Source: Epiperipatus broadwayi (lineage: Eukaryota; Onychophora; Udeonychophora; Euonychophora; Peripatidae). Taken from it: a stretch of 64,000 nt of DNA. Shown here in pieces: positions 11,601 through 21,899 of this stretch. The position numbers and the translations under genes were made by a program. Where the stretch lies: assembly GCA_028023455.1 (NCBI GenBank), contig JAQFVV010013390.1, positions 1-64,000 on the forward strand. The letters are read 5' to 3'. How positions within the stretch are numbered: the stretch's first letter is position 1; each line of letters starts with the position of its first letter. The notes under the pieces are model-generated. The model was not told the origin of the DNA. It did not search any database and was given only the letters and a program-made list of their open reading frames with translations.

Positions 11601-13700
11601 ATTTGAATAAGGAATATTTTAAAAAAAACTTTTATAACTCAGCTAAAAAAAACTTTAATATAAGTTAAATTCAAACTGGGTATACGATTAACTCTTTTTT
11701 TTCTATTTAAATTTAATATTAGAAAAATAATAACAACAAGCAATGAAATTATACTTATACAGTTCTTCTACATTGTCCTCCGGATCTTTTTTTACATTTT
11801 GCTGCAAATCTCATTTAATTTATGTTTTGTTTATTTTGTTTGGTTTTGTCCTGTGTGCACACGTATTGAATTTTATAATCTGTTGGGAAACTCTGATATA
11901 TTTTAGTGAATTAATCCTCGAGGTTTATTATTTCTATTCGAAGTTTTAGCATAACATCCATTTTTCTTTTTAACTAGTAAAACATGAATCCAAGGTCTTG
12001 GTTTTAGAAAAGCATTTTAGGTATTGGTAATCCCTATAATGGAATGCAATATTTTTTATTTCATTTTTGAATTCTTTATTCATTTAGGATTCTTTGCATA
12101 AGATTACATTTTAGAGTTGAAGATAACCAGCTGTTCTGTTTAGATGTATACGTTGGTCTAATGTAGCTTCACTGCAAGAAGTCTATTTATCGACGGATTT
12201 CTCAATGTATTATAATAAATAATATTGCTTTAATTTGTCACAGGTTGGTAATATCTTTTTTTGATTAATAATCATGTTTCTTCTCATTTATGAGTTATTT
12301 ATTTTTCATTGTCAAATGATTATTTTAATTTACAACGATACCATAATGGGATTTAACATTTAGTTCCACACTTATTTTAATAAAATCAAAATTTATCTTC
12401 TCTCGGAATTTTGGGTAATACAAATAATTAGATCTGTCAGTTTCAATAAATTCAAGTTTGAAATAAAGATTCCTAGAATACAGTGTTTCATCGATTTTTC
12501 CCCGAGCAAAATTCTCTCTGCGGTTTAAGCATCATTGTTTGCCGACTGTTAAAAAATTGCTTGCATTTGTATGGAAAGAAATCATAAAATTGGTCAACTT
12601 CCAGATAAAAAAGCATGTGCCCAATATAAAAAATTTATTCACTGATTACTTCTCACAATATTATTAATAATTTTGACGAAGTGTTTCATTCACGAACATT
12701 AAAATTTTATGATGAAAATTATTAATTTAACCTGCCGAGATACTTCTAGGGCTTGTCTGATGATGACTAAAGCCCCTCCTAAATGACGGATTGGGTTTTT
12801 CTACTGTCTAGATCCCCCCCCCTTCACATCCTGAATGATTGACTTGCCAAACTAATTATATCTAAATTTTAACTGGTTGATTACAATTGTTTTTCAAATT
12901 ATTTATTCAAACATTGTACAAATATCACGTGGTTTTGTTAACAAAATTTCCACTCGTGGAAATCTCTCTGAGAGAATAAAATGAAAGTTTTTAATAAAAA
13001 AAATATAATACATAACAGCTTGACTTCAAACCCAGAATTTTGAATGGGAATCGGCTACTACGCATAAGATATTGAAACAAAATAATACTTCTTTAATTAA
13101 AAGAGCTTTCCACTGATATTTTCACTGATTAGTAATTAATTCTATAATTAAAATTAATAATAAATTTTACACATCTATACTTCCACACACACATAAAATT
13201 CCATCTAAACCGATTACTTAATACTTTGATTGATTCTTAATCTTTTTTCTTAGATAATTTACTTTTATTAAATCACAGCGATATAATTCACTGATATAAA
13301 ATACGACCGTTTACTCTTCACTCTCACGAAGTTGACTTTGTAAAATTCTACCCCCCCCCCTTCTTTCTTTTTCATCTCTAAACTATTAAAAATAATTTAT
13401 AGAATATTGTTAACACATAAATTTCTCGATTACGATTTCTGCTTTAATATTACTTTATTAAATTGACACTAATAAAAAATTAATCTCTGCTTATAAAACT
13501 TTATGAATAAATTTTGTTTTGGATGCTAAGTAAATTTCGTAAATATATTGGAGCTTTTATTTTGATTCGAACTTAGCACCGTATAGAAACCTTAAATGTT
13601 ACCACAAAATATATCTTATAGAGAAAATTTTACTAAACGCTATAATAAATAACTTAGTTTAAAAGTTAATGGAGTGTTTGTCAAAATACAAGGCTACAAT
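8681..13700. other. AT-rich DNA with no supported gene
   Basis: About 5 kb without convincing coding. The 78-residue minus-strand frame at 10941-11177 and the 68-residue frames near 9762 and 11743 have no recognisable motif. Short C-runs occur near 12817 and 13350. One short GC-rich remnant at 9105-9175 is listed separately. Confidence 0.6.
9105..9175 (-). pseudogene. Possible fragment of an RTE-like C-terminus
   Basis: Read on the minus strand, this GC-rich island gives SHRS, a stop, then GRPRPRWMS, which resembles the basic GRPR-RW motif near the end of many non-LTR polyproteins. It is only about 70 bp, so the call is tentative. Confidence 0.25.
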
Positions 13701-13785
13701 ATATCATCATCATCATCATTATCAACCATTATCAATCCACTGCAGGATGAAGGTCTCTCCAAGTTTAATCCATCTTTTCCGATCT

Positions 13786-16695
13786 TCAGCTTCTCTTCTC
13801 CACATCACCCCTGCACACTTTTTTTATTTCATCCATCCATTTCACATGTGGTCTCTTTCTGGGTCTTTTACAATCTCTTGGAATCCAGTTTAAAATTTCA
13901 ATTGTCCATCTAGTATCATCTCTTCTAGCAATATGACCAGCCCAGCTCCACTTCAATCTTTTATTTTTTTCAATGAGGTCAGTAACACCTGTTTGTTCTC
14001 TTACCCATACATTGCGTTTTCGATCTCTTCGTGTTACTCCCAACATACATCTCTCCATACTTCTTTGAGTGGTCTGAAGTCTCTGTATTGCTCTTCTATT
14101 AAGTGTCCAAGTCTCAGATCCATAAGTAAGAACTGGTAAAACACATTTGTTAAAAACCTTCCTTTTCAAACACAGAGGCATATTTCCTTTTAGTATCAAG
14201 TTATTTCTACCAAAAGCACTCCAACCAAGTTTAATTCTATGATTAATTTCTTCCATTATGTTTCCATCTGTATTAATAATCTGACCAAGGTATTTGTAAC
14301 TGTTAACTTCTTCTAATTCATCATAATCAATCTTTATTTTCATATTTTGAGCAAATCGATTAAACATTACTTTAGTCTTTTGAACATTTATCTTTAGTCC
14401 TACTTTCCTACTTTCATCTGATAATTCCTGCAACATATCCTGCAGCTCTGAAGCATTATTTGCAAAAACAACTACATCATCTGTGAAATCTAAATGACTT
14501 AAATAATCTCCATTTACTTTCACTCCTTTAGTTTCCCATTTTAATCCACAAAATACTTCTTGCAGCACTGCTGTAAAAAGTTTTGGAGATATGGAGTCAC
14601 CTTGTCTTACACCTTTCTCAATGTTGACTTTCCCAGTATCATTATGTAATCTAATTGTTGCTGTTGCATTTTTATAAATATTCTTCAAAATATGACAATA
14701 TCCTGGATCTATACCTTGATGATCCAATGCTTTAATCACTGAAGAAATGTTTATAGAATCAAATGCCTTTTTATAATCTACAAATCCAAAACATAATGAC
14801 AACTCATATTCATTTGTCCTTTCTATAACTTCTCTCAACACCTGGATATGATCTACTGTACTAAAACCACTTTTAAATCCAGCTTGTTCTCTTGGTTGGT
14901 GGAAATCCAATGTTCTCTGTAGATGAGTTGTAATTATCTTGGTAAAATTTTTGTATAAAACTGATAAAAAAAGGCTGATAGGTCTGTAATTTCTAATATC
15001 TTCTTTATCACCTTTTTTAAATATTAATATTATTACTGCATTCTTCCAATCATCCGGTACATCTTTATCATTTAGACATTTGGTATATAACTTTGCTAAA
15101 AAAAATTCTATTTCTTCACCTGCTTCTTTTAATATATCAATTATAATTCCATCATTTCCTGGAGCCTTTCCCTTCTTCATACATTTAATTGCATGTCTCA
15201 CTTCTTCATTTAAAATTCTGGGCAATTCGGAAGATGTAATAGATATAAGAGGTACTTGTTCTTTATTACTATATAATTCTTGATAAAAATCTTCTACCAA
15301 TTTCATGATGTCATCTCTCTTTTTAGTAACAATTCCATCTTTTTTTCTTATTGCAGATATAAATTTCCTACCAATACCAAAATGTTGTTTTACATTCTTA
15401 AGACTTTTATTTTCTTCTACAGCTTTCCTTGCTAGTTCACAATTATACTTTCTTATATCATTTTCAACTCTTTTCCGCACCATTTTACAAAATTCGAGAT
15501 ATTCAATTCTTTTTAATGCATCATTTTTGTATATCTTCATATTCCTTCTTTTCTTCATAAATTCTCTAGTCTCAGTAGAAATTTTATTGGTCAATTGCTG
15601 CTTTTTTCTACCAGCTATCTTTGTTGCAGTTTTTAAAAGTGTATCAGTTATTTTCATATTAATTTCATTCAAATCTGAATCATGCTCAAAATCTACTAAT
15701 ACTTGAAACCGATTTCTACGTTCTAATTTAAATTCATTAGAATGTTTCTGAAGATTAGAAATATCAACTGTAAATATTGTTTTTCTTAATAATTTTTGTC
15801 TCTCTAGTTTCACATTAACACGTATCTTACACCTTACTAATCGATGATCACTTCCTGTGTTAAATTTATTAAGAACATTACAATCTTGAAATATGTATTT
15901 CCTATTAGTCAAAATATAATCCAATTCTGCTGTACCTTCATTTGGATGCTTCCATGTCCATTTCCTTTTAACATTTTTCTCAAAAAAAGAATTCATAATA
16001 TAAAGTTTTTCTTTTTCTGCAAACTCCACAAGTCTATGTCCTCTCTCATTTCTATTACCATAACCAAAATTACCTACAGCACTTTCATCTTTCATTTGTT
16101 TACCAATTCTAGCATTAAAGTCTCCCATAACGATTTTAAAATGTTGTTTACTCTGATCAAAAGCCTTTTGTACATCCATATAAAAATCTTCTACTACTTC
16201 ATCACTATGAGAACTTGTTGGGGCATAAACCTGAATTATCTGCATTTGATATCTGCTATTAAGTTGTATAACTAATCTTGCCACTCTGTCTGATACACCA
16301 TCAATCTCCACAATATTGTTCTTCCACTTTTTATTTATAATGAATCCTACTCCACTTGTATTTCCAATATTTGTGCCTTTATAATAGAGTATATGTCCAC
16401 TTTTTAAATCAATTGTCTCTTCACCTTTTCTTCTAACTTCACAAAGTCCAACAATGTCCCATTTAATATAAGAGAGTTCTTCTTCTAATTCTTGCAATCT
16501 TCCTTCACTTGAAAGTGATCTGCAGTTGTAAGTACCTAAATTAAAAGTCGTCATCAAATGGCAGCCTGGGTCCACAATCAGGGGATTCTTAGCACCCTCT
16601 GCCTTCGGCCACCAACCGCTGCCTTGGTTGGTGACTTTACAGCCTCCTGGGAATAAGGGCCATGCTTTATTTTTGTCTGTCATAATTGTATACAT
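13786..16695 (-). CDS. RTE endonuclease-reverse transcriptase polyprotein
   Basis: A 969-residue protein that nicks target DNA and copies its own RNA by target-primed reverse transcription. Residues about 50-300 form an APE-type endonuclease: NCRS near the start, CEVRRKGE, VYAPTS, GDFNARIG, ELDYILTN and GSDHR. Residues about 505-760 form the reverse transcriptase: GKAPGNDG, RNYRPISL, FVDYKKAFDS with the first catalytic Asp, GVRQGDSISP, and LDFTDD, where Thr replaces the usual Ala of FADD. YKYLG and GWSAFGRN follow, as in RTE/BovB-like proteins. The first Met is at 16695; a later Met just before TFNLGTYNC could be the real start. Compared with the 54.7-kb copy, a T-run at 13819-13825 carries one extra base. 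The frame therefore ends early, and the usual C-terminal WIKLGETF...QWIDNG segment lies in another frame with its stop at 13722-13727. Confidence 0.9.
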   Translation of the reverse strand: MYTIMTDKNKAWPLFPGGCKVTNQGSGWWPKAEGAKNPLIVDPGCHLMTTFNLGTYNCRSLSSEGRLQELEEELSYIKWDIVGLCEVRRKGEETIDLKSGHILYYKGTNIGNTSGVGFIINKKWKNNIVEIDGVSDRVARLVIQLNSRYQMQIIQVYAPTSSHSDEVVEDFYMDVQKAFDQSKQHFKIVMGDFNARIGKQMKDESAVGNFGYGNRNERGHRLVEFAEKEKLYIMNSFFEKNVKRKWTWKHPNEGTAELDYILTNRKYIFQDCNVLNKFNTGSDHRLVRCKIRVNVKLERQKLLRKTIFTVDISNLQKHSNEFKLERRNRFQVLVDFEHDSDLNEINMKITDTLLKTATKIAGRKKQQLTNKISTETREFMKKRRNMKIYKNDALKRIEYLEFCKMVRKRVENDIRKYNCELARKAVEENKSLKNVKQHFGIGRKFISAIRKKDGIVTKKRDDIMKLVEDFYQELYSNKEQVPLISITSSELPRILNEEVRHAIKCMKKGKAPGNDGIIIDILKEAGEEIEFFLAKLYTKCLNDKDVPDDWKNAVIILIFKKGDKEDIRNYRPISLFLSVLYKNFTKIITTHLQRTLDFHQPREQAGFKSGFSTVDHIQVLREVIERTNEYELSLCFGFVDYKKAFDSINISSVIKALDHQGIDPGYCHILKNIYKNATATIRLHNDTGKVNIEKGVRQGDSISPKLFTAVLQEVFCGLKWETKGVKVNGDYLSHLDFTDDVVVFANNASELQDMLQELSDESRKVGLKINVQKTKVMFNRFAQNMKIKIDYDELEEVNSYKYLGQIINTDGNIMEEINHRIKLGWSAFGRNNLILKGNMPLCLKRKVFNKCVLPVLTYGSETWTLNRRAIQRLQTTQRSMERCMLGVTRRDRKRNVWVREQTGVTDLIEKNKRLKWSWAGHIARRDDTRWTIEILNWIPRDCKRPRKRPHVKWMDEIKKVCRGDVEKRS

Positions 16696-17007
16696 GTATT
16701 GGAAAAATATTTATCATTTACACAAACATTCATTCTGCCTTATCAGGCACTGAGAAGAAAGACCATGGTGTTTCTTGATCTTAAACTCAGAGGTAAAAAG
16801 CCAATAAACTCACCACGCTGGCTAATGCGTGTTGGTGAGCAGCCCATCCATGTTCATATACTATATGAATAATCACATAGTAATAACAGCTGCAACGACA
16901 AGAACGTATGGAGTGGACATTAGGAATTTGCCCTGCTCGGTTCCTTTAAGGCCTCCAAGAGGAATCAAAGGGTCTCCTTTCAGTTAATAGCAAACTCCTT
17001 TCTGCAG
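16696..17007 (-). other. 5' leader of the RTE element
   Basis: About 310 bp, richer in GC than the flanks, between the (AT)n tract and the start Met. It holds several short inverted repeats and a repeated GAAAGGAG phrase. It presumably carries the element's promoter; I could not recognise a ribozyme fold with confidence. Confidence 0.5.

Positions 17008-17081
<74 letters not shown>
17008..17081. repeat. (AT)n microsatellite
   Basis: About 70 bp of AT dinucleotides with one TTGAT interruption, abutting the 5' end of the RTE element; it may be the insertion target. Confidence 0.85.
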
Positions 17082-17083
<2 letters not shown>

Positions 17084-18149
17084 TCAATGATTGTTTATGA
17101 AATTAAATAAATATATTATCATTGCTGAAAATGTGCTGTTAAAATGTTTGCTACTAGTTTTCGAACCGGTCACCTCTCTCTCAAAGCAACTATAACGAGA
17201 TATATAATGATTGAAATATCTTCAGCGATGCAATATTCTTACACACACACACAACAATTACTAAAGTACATATACTCGTAAAAATAAGTTTACTTTGTTT
17301 ATTAAAGTTAGTAAGAGAATATTAAAATAATTCTAGATCAGACATAAGCCAATAAACGCGTATTATTGAAGAATATTAGTAAGAAATCAATAGGAGGCTA
17401 TTATAGGAATTCGACGACTACAGAAATAAGTCAGTAAGAGATTATTATAGCTACGTGTTAGTCATAAGAAATCTATAAGAGAACACTATAGGAAATCTAT
17501 GTAAAACGTAAGAAATCGGAATGTATTATAGGAATTCGACGTGACAAAGGAGAAAGAGAAAACAGCTGATGTTTGTTTCAAGTAAAATTTTTAATTTTAA
17601 TTAAGATTTGCTACTATGACAATAATCTATAAAATATTGGCAATATTAATCGTAAGAACGCTCATTATAGTCAAATAAGAGATAAATAATATCACAAAAT
17701 TTTAATTCTATTTAGAAAAGAAACTACGAATGTGAGAATAAATAGAAATAAAGCACAATGTCACCAATGAGAAAGTGATGAGTGTGATATCCAATCCCAG
17801 AAAATTATAAGGTTAGTGATGATGAGATTAGAACTGAACAGAATGGAAGATCCACTTCCAGATCAGTAGAAATAGATGAGAGAGAAATCCAAGGCCAGCA
17901 AGAGTCCCATGTAGAGAGGTAATATTTAACCTTTCCAATTTAAACTAAAAAAGATATGTAATGTTTGTTCATACTTGATTCTATTGATAGACATTTATTA
18001 CTATTTATATAGAATTATCTCAATATACCTTATTAAAGTCTATAATTAGTAGAGTATAGCCATATTCCTGTGAATACTTTAAATAGGATTATAAATACTT
18101 TTTGAATAAAACTGTTGTTTCTATTGATTTTTATCACAATATTTCTGGA
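17082..18149. other. AT-rich DNA with weakly repeated phrases
   Basis: No coding supported. Between about 17340 and 17540, ATTATAGGAATTCGACG occurs twice, with AAGAAATC and TATAGGAAATC phrases between, suggesting an old tandem repeat. Confidence 0.45.
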
Positions 18150-18459
18150 TATATAGCTAATTGTTACATTTTCATTTACCATTGTCAAACTCCCTCCACT
18201 CAGAACTTTCACGCCATCCATTTAAGATAAATACACTAGTGATTATTACTCATCATTTTCGAAACTAGAGATTATCTCTAGCACAGATATAAACTTTAAA
18301 CCTCAGTTAAAGATTAATATATCTGATTTTTTTTTTTAATTTACACATACGGAATTATTCACCTTTCTCTGTCCCGTATTTAATATCTTTATAGATATAA
18401 CAAACACCTCCATACTTCCCCATTCTTTTTAAATTCATATAAATAAAAATATAATAAAA

Positions 18460-18523
18460 GACAAATGACCCCCAAGATGCATTTTGTGCTGAACCAGCAC
18501 TCATCAGTTGGCCCAGATCACTA

Positions 18524-18525
<2 letters not shown>
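18460..18525 (-). ncRNA. Type-I hammerhead ribozyme motif, family A (probably inactive)
   Basis: On the minus strand: CUGAUGA at 18507-18501, stem II GUGCU/AGCAC, then AAAA where GAAA is needed, a palindromic AUGCAU stem III, C as cleavage residue, and UUGG pairing with CCAA of stem I. The outer stem I GAUAGUGAUC pairs with GGUCAUUUGUC around a UGG bulge. Loss of the invariant G12 should abolish cleavage in this copy. Confidence 0.6.
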
Positions 18526-18585
<60 letters not shown>

Positions 18586-18859
18586 ATTATATGCAAAGTA
18601 TTTATCTAGAGTAAATTGTTACATTTTCATTTACCATTCTCAAATTCCCTCCACTCACAACTTTGAACTGAAGTTTAAACTTTGTATCTGTGCTAGAGAT
18701 AATCTCTAATTTTGAAAATGATAAGTAATAATCATTAGTGTATTTATCTAAAATGGATGGCGTCAAAGTTGTGAGTGGAGGGAGTTTGACAATGGTAAAT
18801 GAAAATGTAACAATTTACTCTAGATAAATACTTTGCATATAATAGAGATATATATGAGA

Positions 18860-18923
18860 GATAGTGACCTGTGCCAACTGATGAGTGATGGTTCAGCATA
18901 AAATTCATCTTGGGTGTCATTTG
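18860..18923 (+). ncRNA. Decayed hammerhead motif, family A
   Basis: The mirror-image partner of 18460-18525. CUGAUGA is intact at 18879-18885, but stem II is weakened (GUGAU against AGCAU) and GAAA has become AAAA. Stem I remains pairable (GCCAA with UUGGGU). Confidence 0.5.
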
Positions 18924-19010
18924 TTTTTTTATTATATTTTTATTTATATGAATTTAAAAAGAATGGGGAAGTATGGAGATGTTTATTATAAATATATAGC
19001 TAATGAATTA

Positions 19011-19728
19011 AGTAGCTAGAAAGAAGCTAACTGTTTTTCTAGCACCAATAAAATATTGAACAATGTAAACATCTACATAATCCTTTAATATAAAGATTCA
19101 TGCAATTATTAAATAATAGTAACCAGAAATAATCATCAAGAATTAACAGTCATCCTTTGTGGCTAGATTTTAAAAAGGTGCATTATAGAATCTTAGGTTA
19201 GTCATCATTTAGACAATATTACAAAAGCAATAAATATTCTTTCTATACACACTTATTGAACTACTAAATAATTACAATAATAAACATACCAAAAATTAGC
19301 ATATATTAAAATGTTGGATTCATTATATTAATGCTGATCATGTTCAAGGGACTATTGGATGCCTGGTACTTTGAGTATATTACTCATAGACAAATTAATT
19401 ATTACCATAAAATTTCTATAACTGTGAATTGGCATTAAAATGACTTTTATGACTTTATCAACCATCCAAATCATTCCACTGAAAACTAAATAAATATCCA
19501 CAAAAAATATCTTATATGTATTAATGTTATGACCAAACTAGTTTTATCATCACAATAATCTCAATTACTTTGAACATGACAAATTGCACATATACATTTA
19601 AGACATCAATTTATAAATTGGTTTATAAGAATAGTCATGTTTTTGGTAGTATGAAAGTGTTCTGAAAGAAAGGCCCTGATTAAAATTCATTATTAAATGG
19701 TTCAAAACAATCAATTGGTAGAAATTTT
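19011..19728. other. AT-rich DNA, no gene recognised
   Basis: It directly precedes a Penelope-like endonuclease remnant and may hold eroded upstream parts of that element, but I cannot recognise the reverse transcriptase motifs. Confidence 0.4.
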
Positions 19729-20037
19729 ATTCCTGGTATGATTTATAAGATTCGTTATTGTCATAAAATTTATATAGGTCAAACTAAATTAAGTCTTAAT
19801 AAAAGAGTTAAAATTTATTAGAGTAGGGTTTAAAATATGTATCATAACTCAGCTTTATATATTCATGAACTGGACACAGGTAATAAAATATTATTTGACA
19901 GTACAAGAATTTTCTGTCATGAAAAAATTAAATGAAAAAGAAGAATCAAAACAATGATGATAAATCTCCTTGAAATTGAGGCCATCAATCTCATGAAGAC
20001 ATCCTTTAATGTAAAAGGTGGATGTTTTTTGAAATGA
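19729..20037 (+). pseudogene. Penelope-like GIY-YIG endonuclease remnant
   Basis: One frame reads IPGMIYKIRYCHKIYIGQTK, the MIY...YIGQT core of the GIY-YIG endonuclease that ends Penelope-like retroelements. It continues through SALYIHELDTGN, FDSTRIFCHEK and a final segment with EIEAINL. Three stop codons interrupt the frame, after VKIY, SRV and KIK, so this is a dead copy. The domain nicks target DNA in Penelope retrotransposition. It differs in sequence from the copy at 24.4-25.0 kb, so two Penelope lineages are present. Confidence 0.75.
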
Positions 20038-20339
20038 ATTATGGGAAGACTTATTATATATGTATATGTTATTTGTATTTAGTTGAAATTCACTTGAAAA
20101 GGCCATACAAGAATTTTAGTACATTTTGTATTTGGCTATTGTTGTAGTGTTATATGATTTTCTATTTTATGAAACTTATTATCATCTGGTATTAAATAAC
20201 TTCATTGGAATAACTTAAAAAATAGTGCAACATAAAGAGCAGAACAAATGTCCTCTCATGCATTTTAACAAATTTACATTCTCACCCATCAGTTTAAAAA
20301 GTATAAATTGATGCTTATCATTACAACATATCTTTATAG

Positions 20340-20489
20340 AAACCAACCTCTGCTCACCATACTGAAATCAGATTCCTAACCCAAATTGTCATGTTAATTG
20401 AAAAAACATGTTAATTCAATTTATAATTCAGCCATATAATGTGTTAGAATCTGATTTCAGCATGGTAAGGACATGATCAGAGGTTTGTT
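20340..20489. repeat. Imperfect foldback, ~45-bp arms
   Basis: AACCTCTG...CTGAAATCAGATTC...TAAC at 20340-20380 is the inverse of 20443-20489, with small indels and a spacer of about 62 nt. Confidence 0.7.
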
Positions 20490-21342
20490 TCTCTCTTTCA
20501 ATTACATATGTAGTCATTGCTATATAAATAATAGAACTATTTATCTTGTATATAAAATCCCTATTTTCTCTGTGGTCTGATTGGTGAATGTATGTTTCTT
20601 TATAAGACTGTCAGATGTCAAATTCACAATGAGGCATATGTTTCAACAAAAAAAAAATACTATTTGCACCACCATTTAATAAACCATAATATTTTTTTCA
20701 AAACCATTTTATGCAAAGGAAGTTAAAGCAACCTATAAAAAATATAGTATAAAAATAACAGATGGTGACATTTCTGGATTCTAAAAAAATATGATATTGG
20801 AATAAAACATTTTGAAGAAAAAAAAGCTTGGAAAAAATCATTACATTTCCTTTTAACACTGAGTTGCTATAGTATTTAAATTGCAATGTAACTTTTAATG
20901 ATGGGGGGGGGGCGTAGATGATATAGTACTGTATCTAAATTTGGTTTTAGTTAGCATATAATAGAAGTTGAAATTATGGTCCCTCAGGGCAACTACATTT
21001 CTTATGTTTAATATTATAATATGAAAATCTTTTGTTTAATTCACATTAAATCTTTAAAAAAATTACTAAAGCAACTAATTAAACAAAATTCGCTGGTAGG
21101 TCTGATTTAAAAATGATTAATAAATATATTGATCAGAAATAATAATGAAATAAACTATTAAATTACTCTATTATATAATTAAATTCTTTTGATTTTGACT
21201 ATTTACAAATATCTGACAGTACTTCACTAGACTGAAGTGTCAAATAATGATAATTTATAGATATATAAAGAAGTCATTTATATAACACACACACAAATAT
21301 ATATAATATTATTCAATGTCTGTATTTTTAAAGCAACATAGG
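20490..21342. other. AT-rich DNA, no gene recognised
   Basis: Only short accidental frames, a GGGGGGGG run at 20904 and an ACACAC/ATAT stretch near 21286. Confidence 0.5.
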
Positions 21343-21526
21343 TAATTATATAACTGAGTATTTGTAAATACAGTAACTAAATAATTAAAAATTTTATCCA
21401 CTTAGGAGTGCTTTCATTTCAAAGCCTTAGTTGACAAAGATCACTGGGATAATCGAAAGCACTCCTAAGTGGATAAAATTTTTAATTATTTAGTTACTGT
21501 ATTTACAAATATTCAGTTATATAATT

Positions 21527-21527
<1 letters not shown>
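21343..21527. repeat. Long foldback, 73-bp arms with one mismatch
   Basis: Arms 21343-21415 and 21455-21527 are inverse copies with a single mismatch; the spacer is 39 nt. The right arm opens with GAAAGCACUCC and the left arm mirrors it. GAAAGC(A/G)CU is also the 3' half of the hammerhead in the Penelope-like copy at 24-25 kb, so this may be an inverted dimer of a related terminal repeat. Confidence 0.9.
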
Positions 21528-21529
<2 letters not shown>

Positions 21530-21562
<33 letters not shown>

Positions 21563-21565
21563 TGA
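21530..21565. repeat. (AC)n(AT)n microsatellite
   Basis: CACACA followed by ATATAT next to the foldback. Confidence 0.8.
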
Positions 21566-21899
21566 ACCTGATTGAAATCCGGTTCAATGGTGTTGTTATT
21601 AAACAAAAAAAAAGGAAATTTATTAAGCTTTTAATTTTAATTAAACGTAGAGTTTAAATTTGCAATATTATTTAAAAAGAATGTGTGTATCCAAGTATAC
21701 ATGCGTTTATATGTAAAATGGATTTTTTTAAAAATGTTTATCGATTTATTTTAAAATAGTTTTCATATACCGCCTGTTATTAAATCCATTTGATTTAAAA
21801 ACAAGCTGGCTAGCTAATTGCATTCCTGTTGCTTTTATTTTAATTATTGTAAACAATTTTGATAGCGGAGATTTGATTTTTATGTTGTTGTTTTCATTT

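Larger units (their letters stand above)
13701..17007 (-). mobile_element. Near-full-length RTE-type non-LTR retrotransposon
   Basis: The element runs from a 5' leader starting near 17007, through one long APE-RT ORF, to a 3' end of ATGATG trinucleotides at about 13701-13720 (CATCAT on the plus strand), the usual RTE-type simple-repeat tail. Flanks share CAATATAT, but the 5' flank is an (AT)n microsatellite, so a target duplication cannot be proved. The ORF is open except for a one-base shift near its end. A truncated relative is at 54657-55217. Confidence 0.88.
18150..19010. repeat. Palindromic hammerhead repeat, family A variant
   Basis: Nested inverted repeats. An outer pair joins about 18395-18540 to about 18850-18995; an inner pair joins about 18581-18664 to about 18765-18850, around a unique centre near 18665-18765. 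Another inverted copy of the centre lies at 18155-18300. An (AT)n run at 18536-18580 interrupts the left arm. Each outer arm carries one hammerhead-like motif, minus on the left and plus on the right. A minus-strand frame at 18033-18221 is accidental. Confidence 0.7.

Noticed and set aside
13669-16275. Plus-strand frames opposite the RTE protein
   Set aside because: They are antisense shadows of the 969-residue polyprotein.
16696-17007. HDV-like ribozyme at the RTE 5' end
   Set aside because: GGCTGCA near the start could pair with GCAGC about 170 nt later, but the other helices and catalytic cytosine could not be placed.
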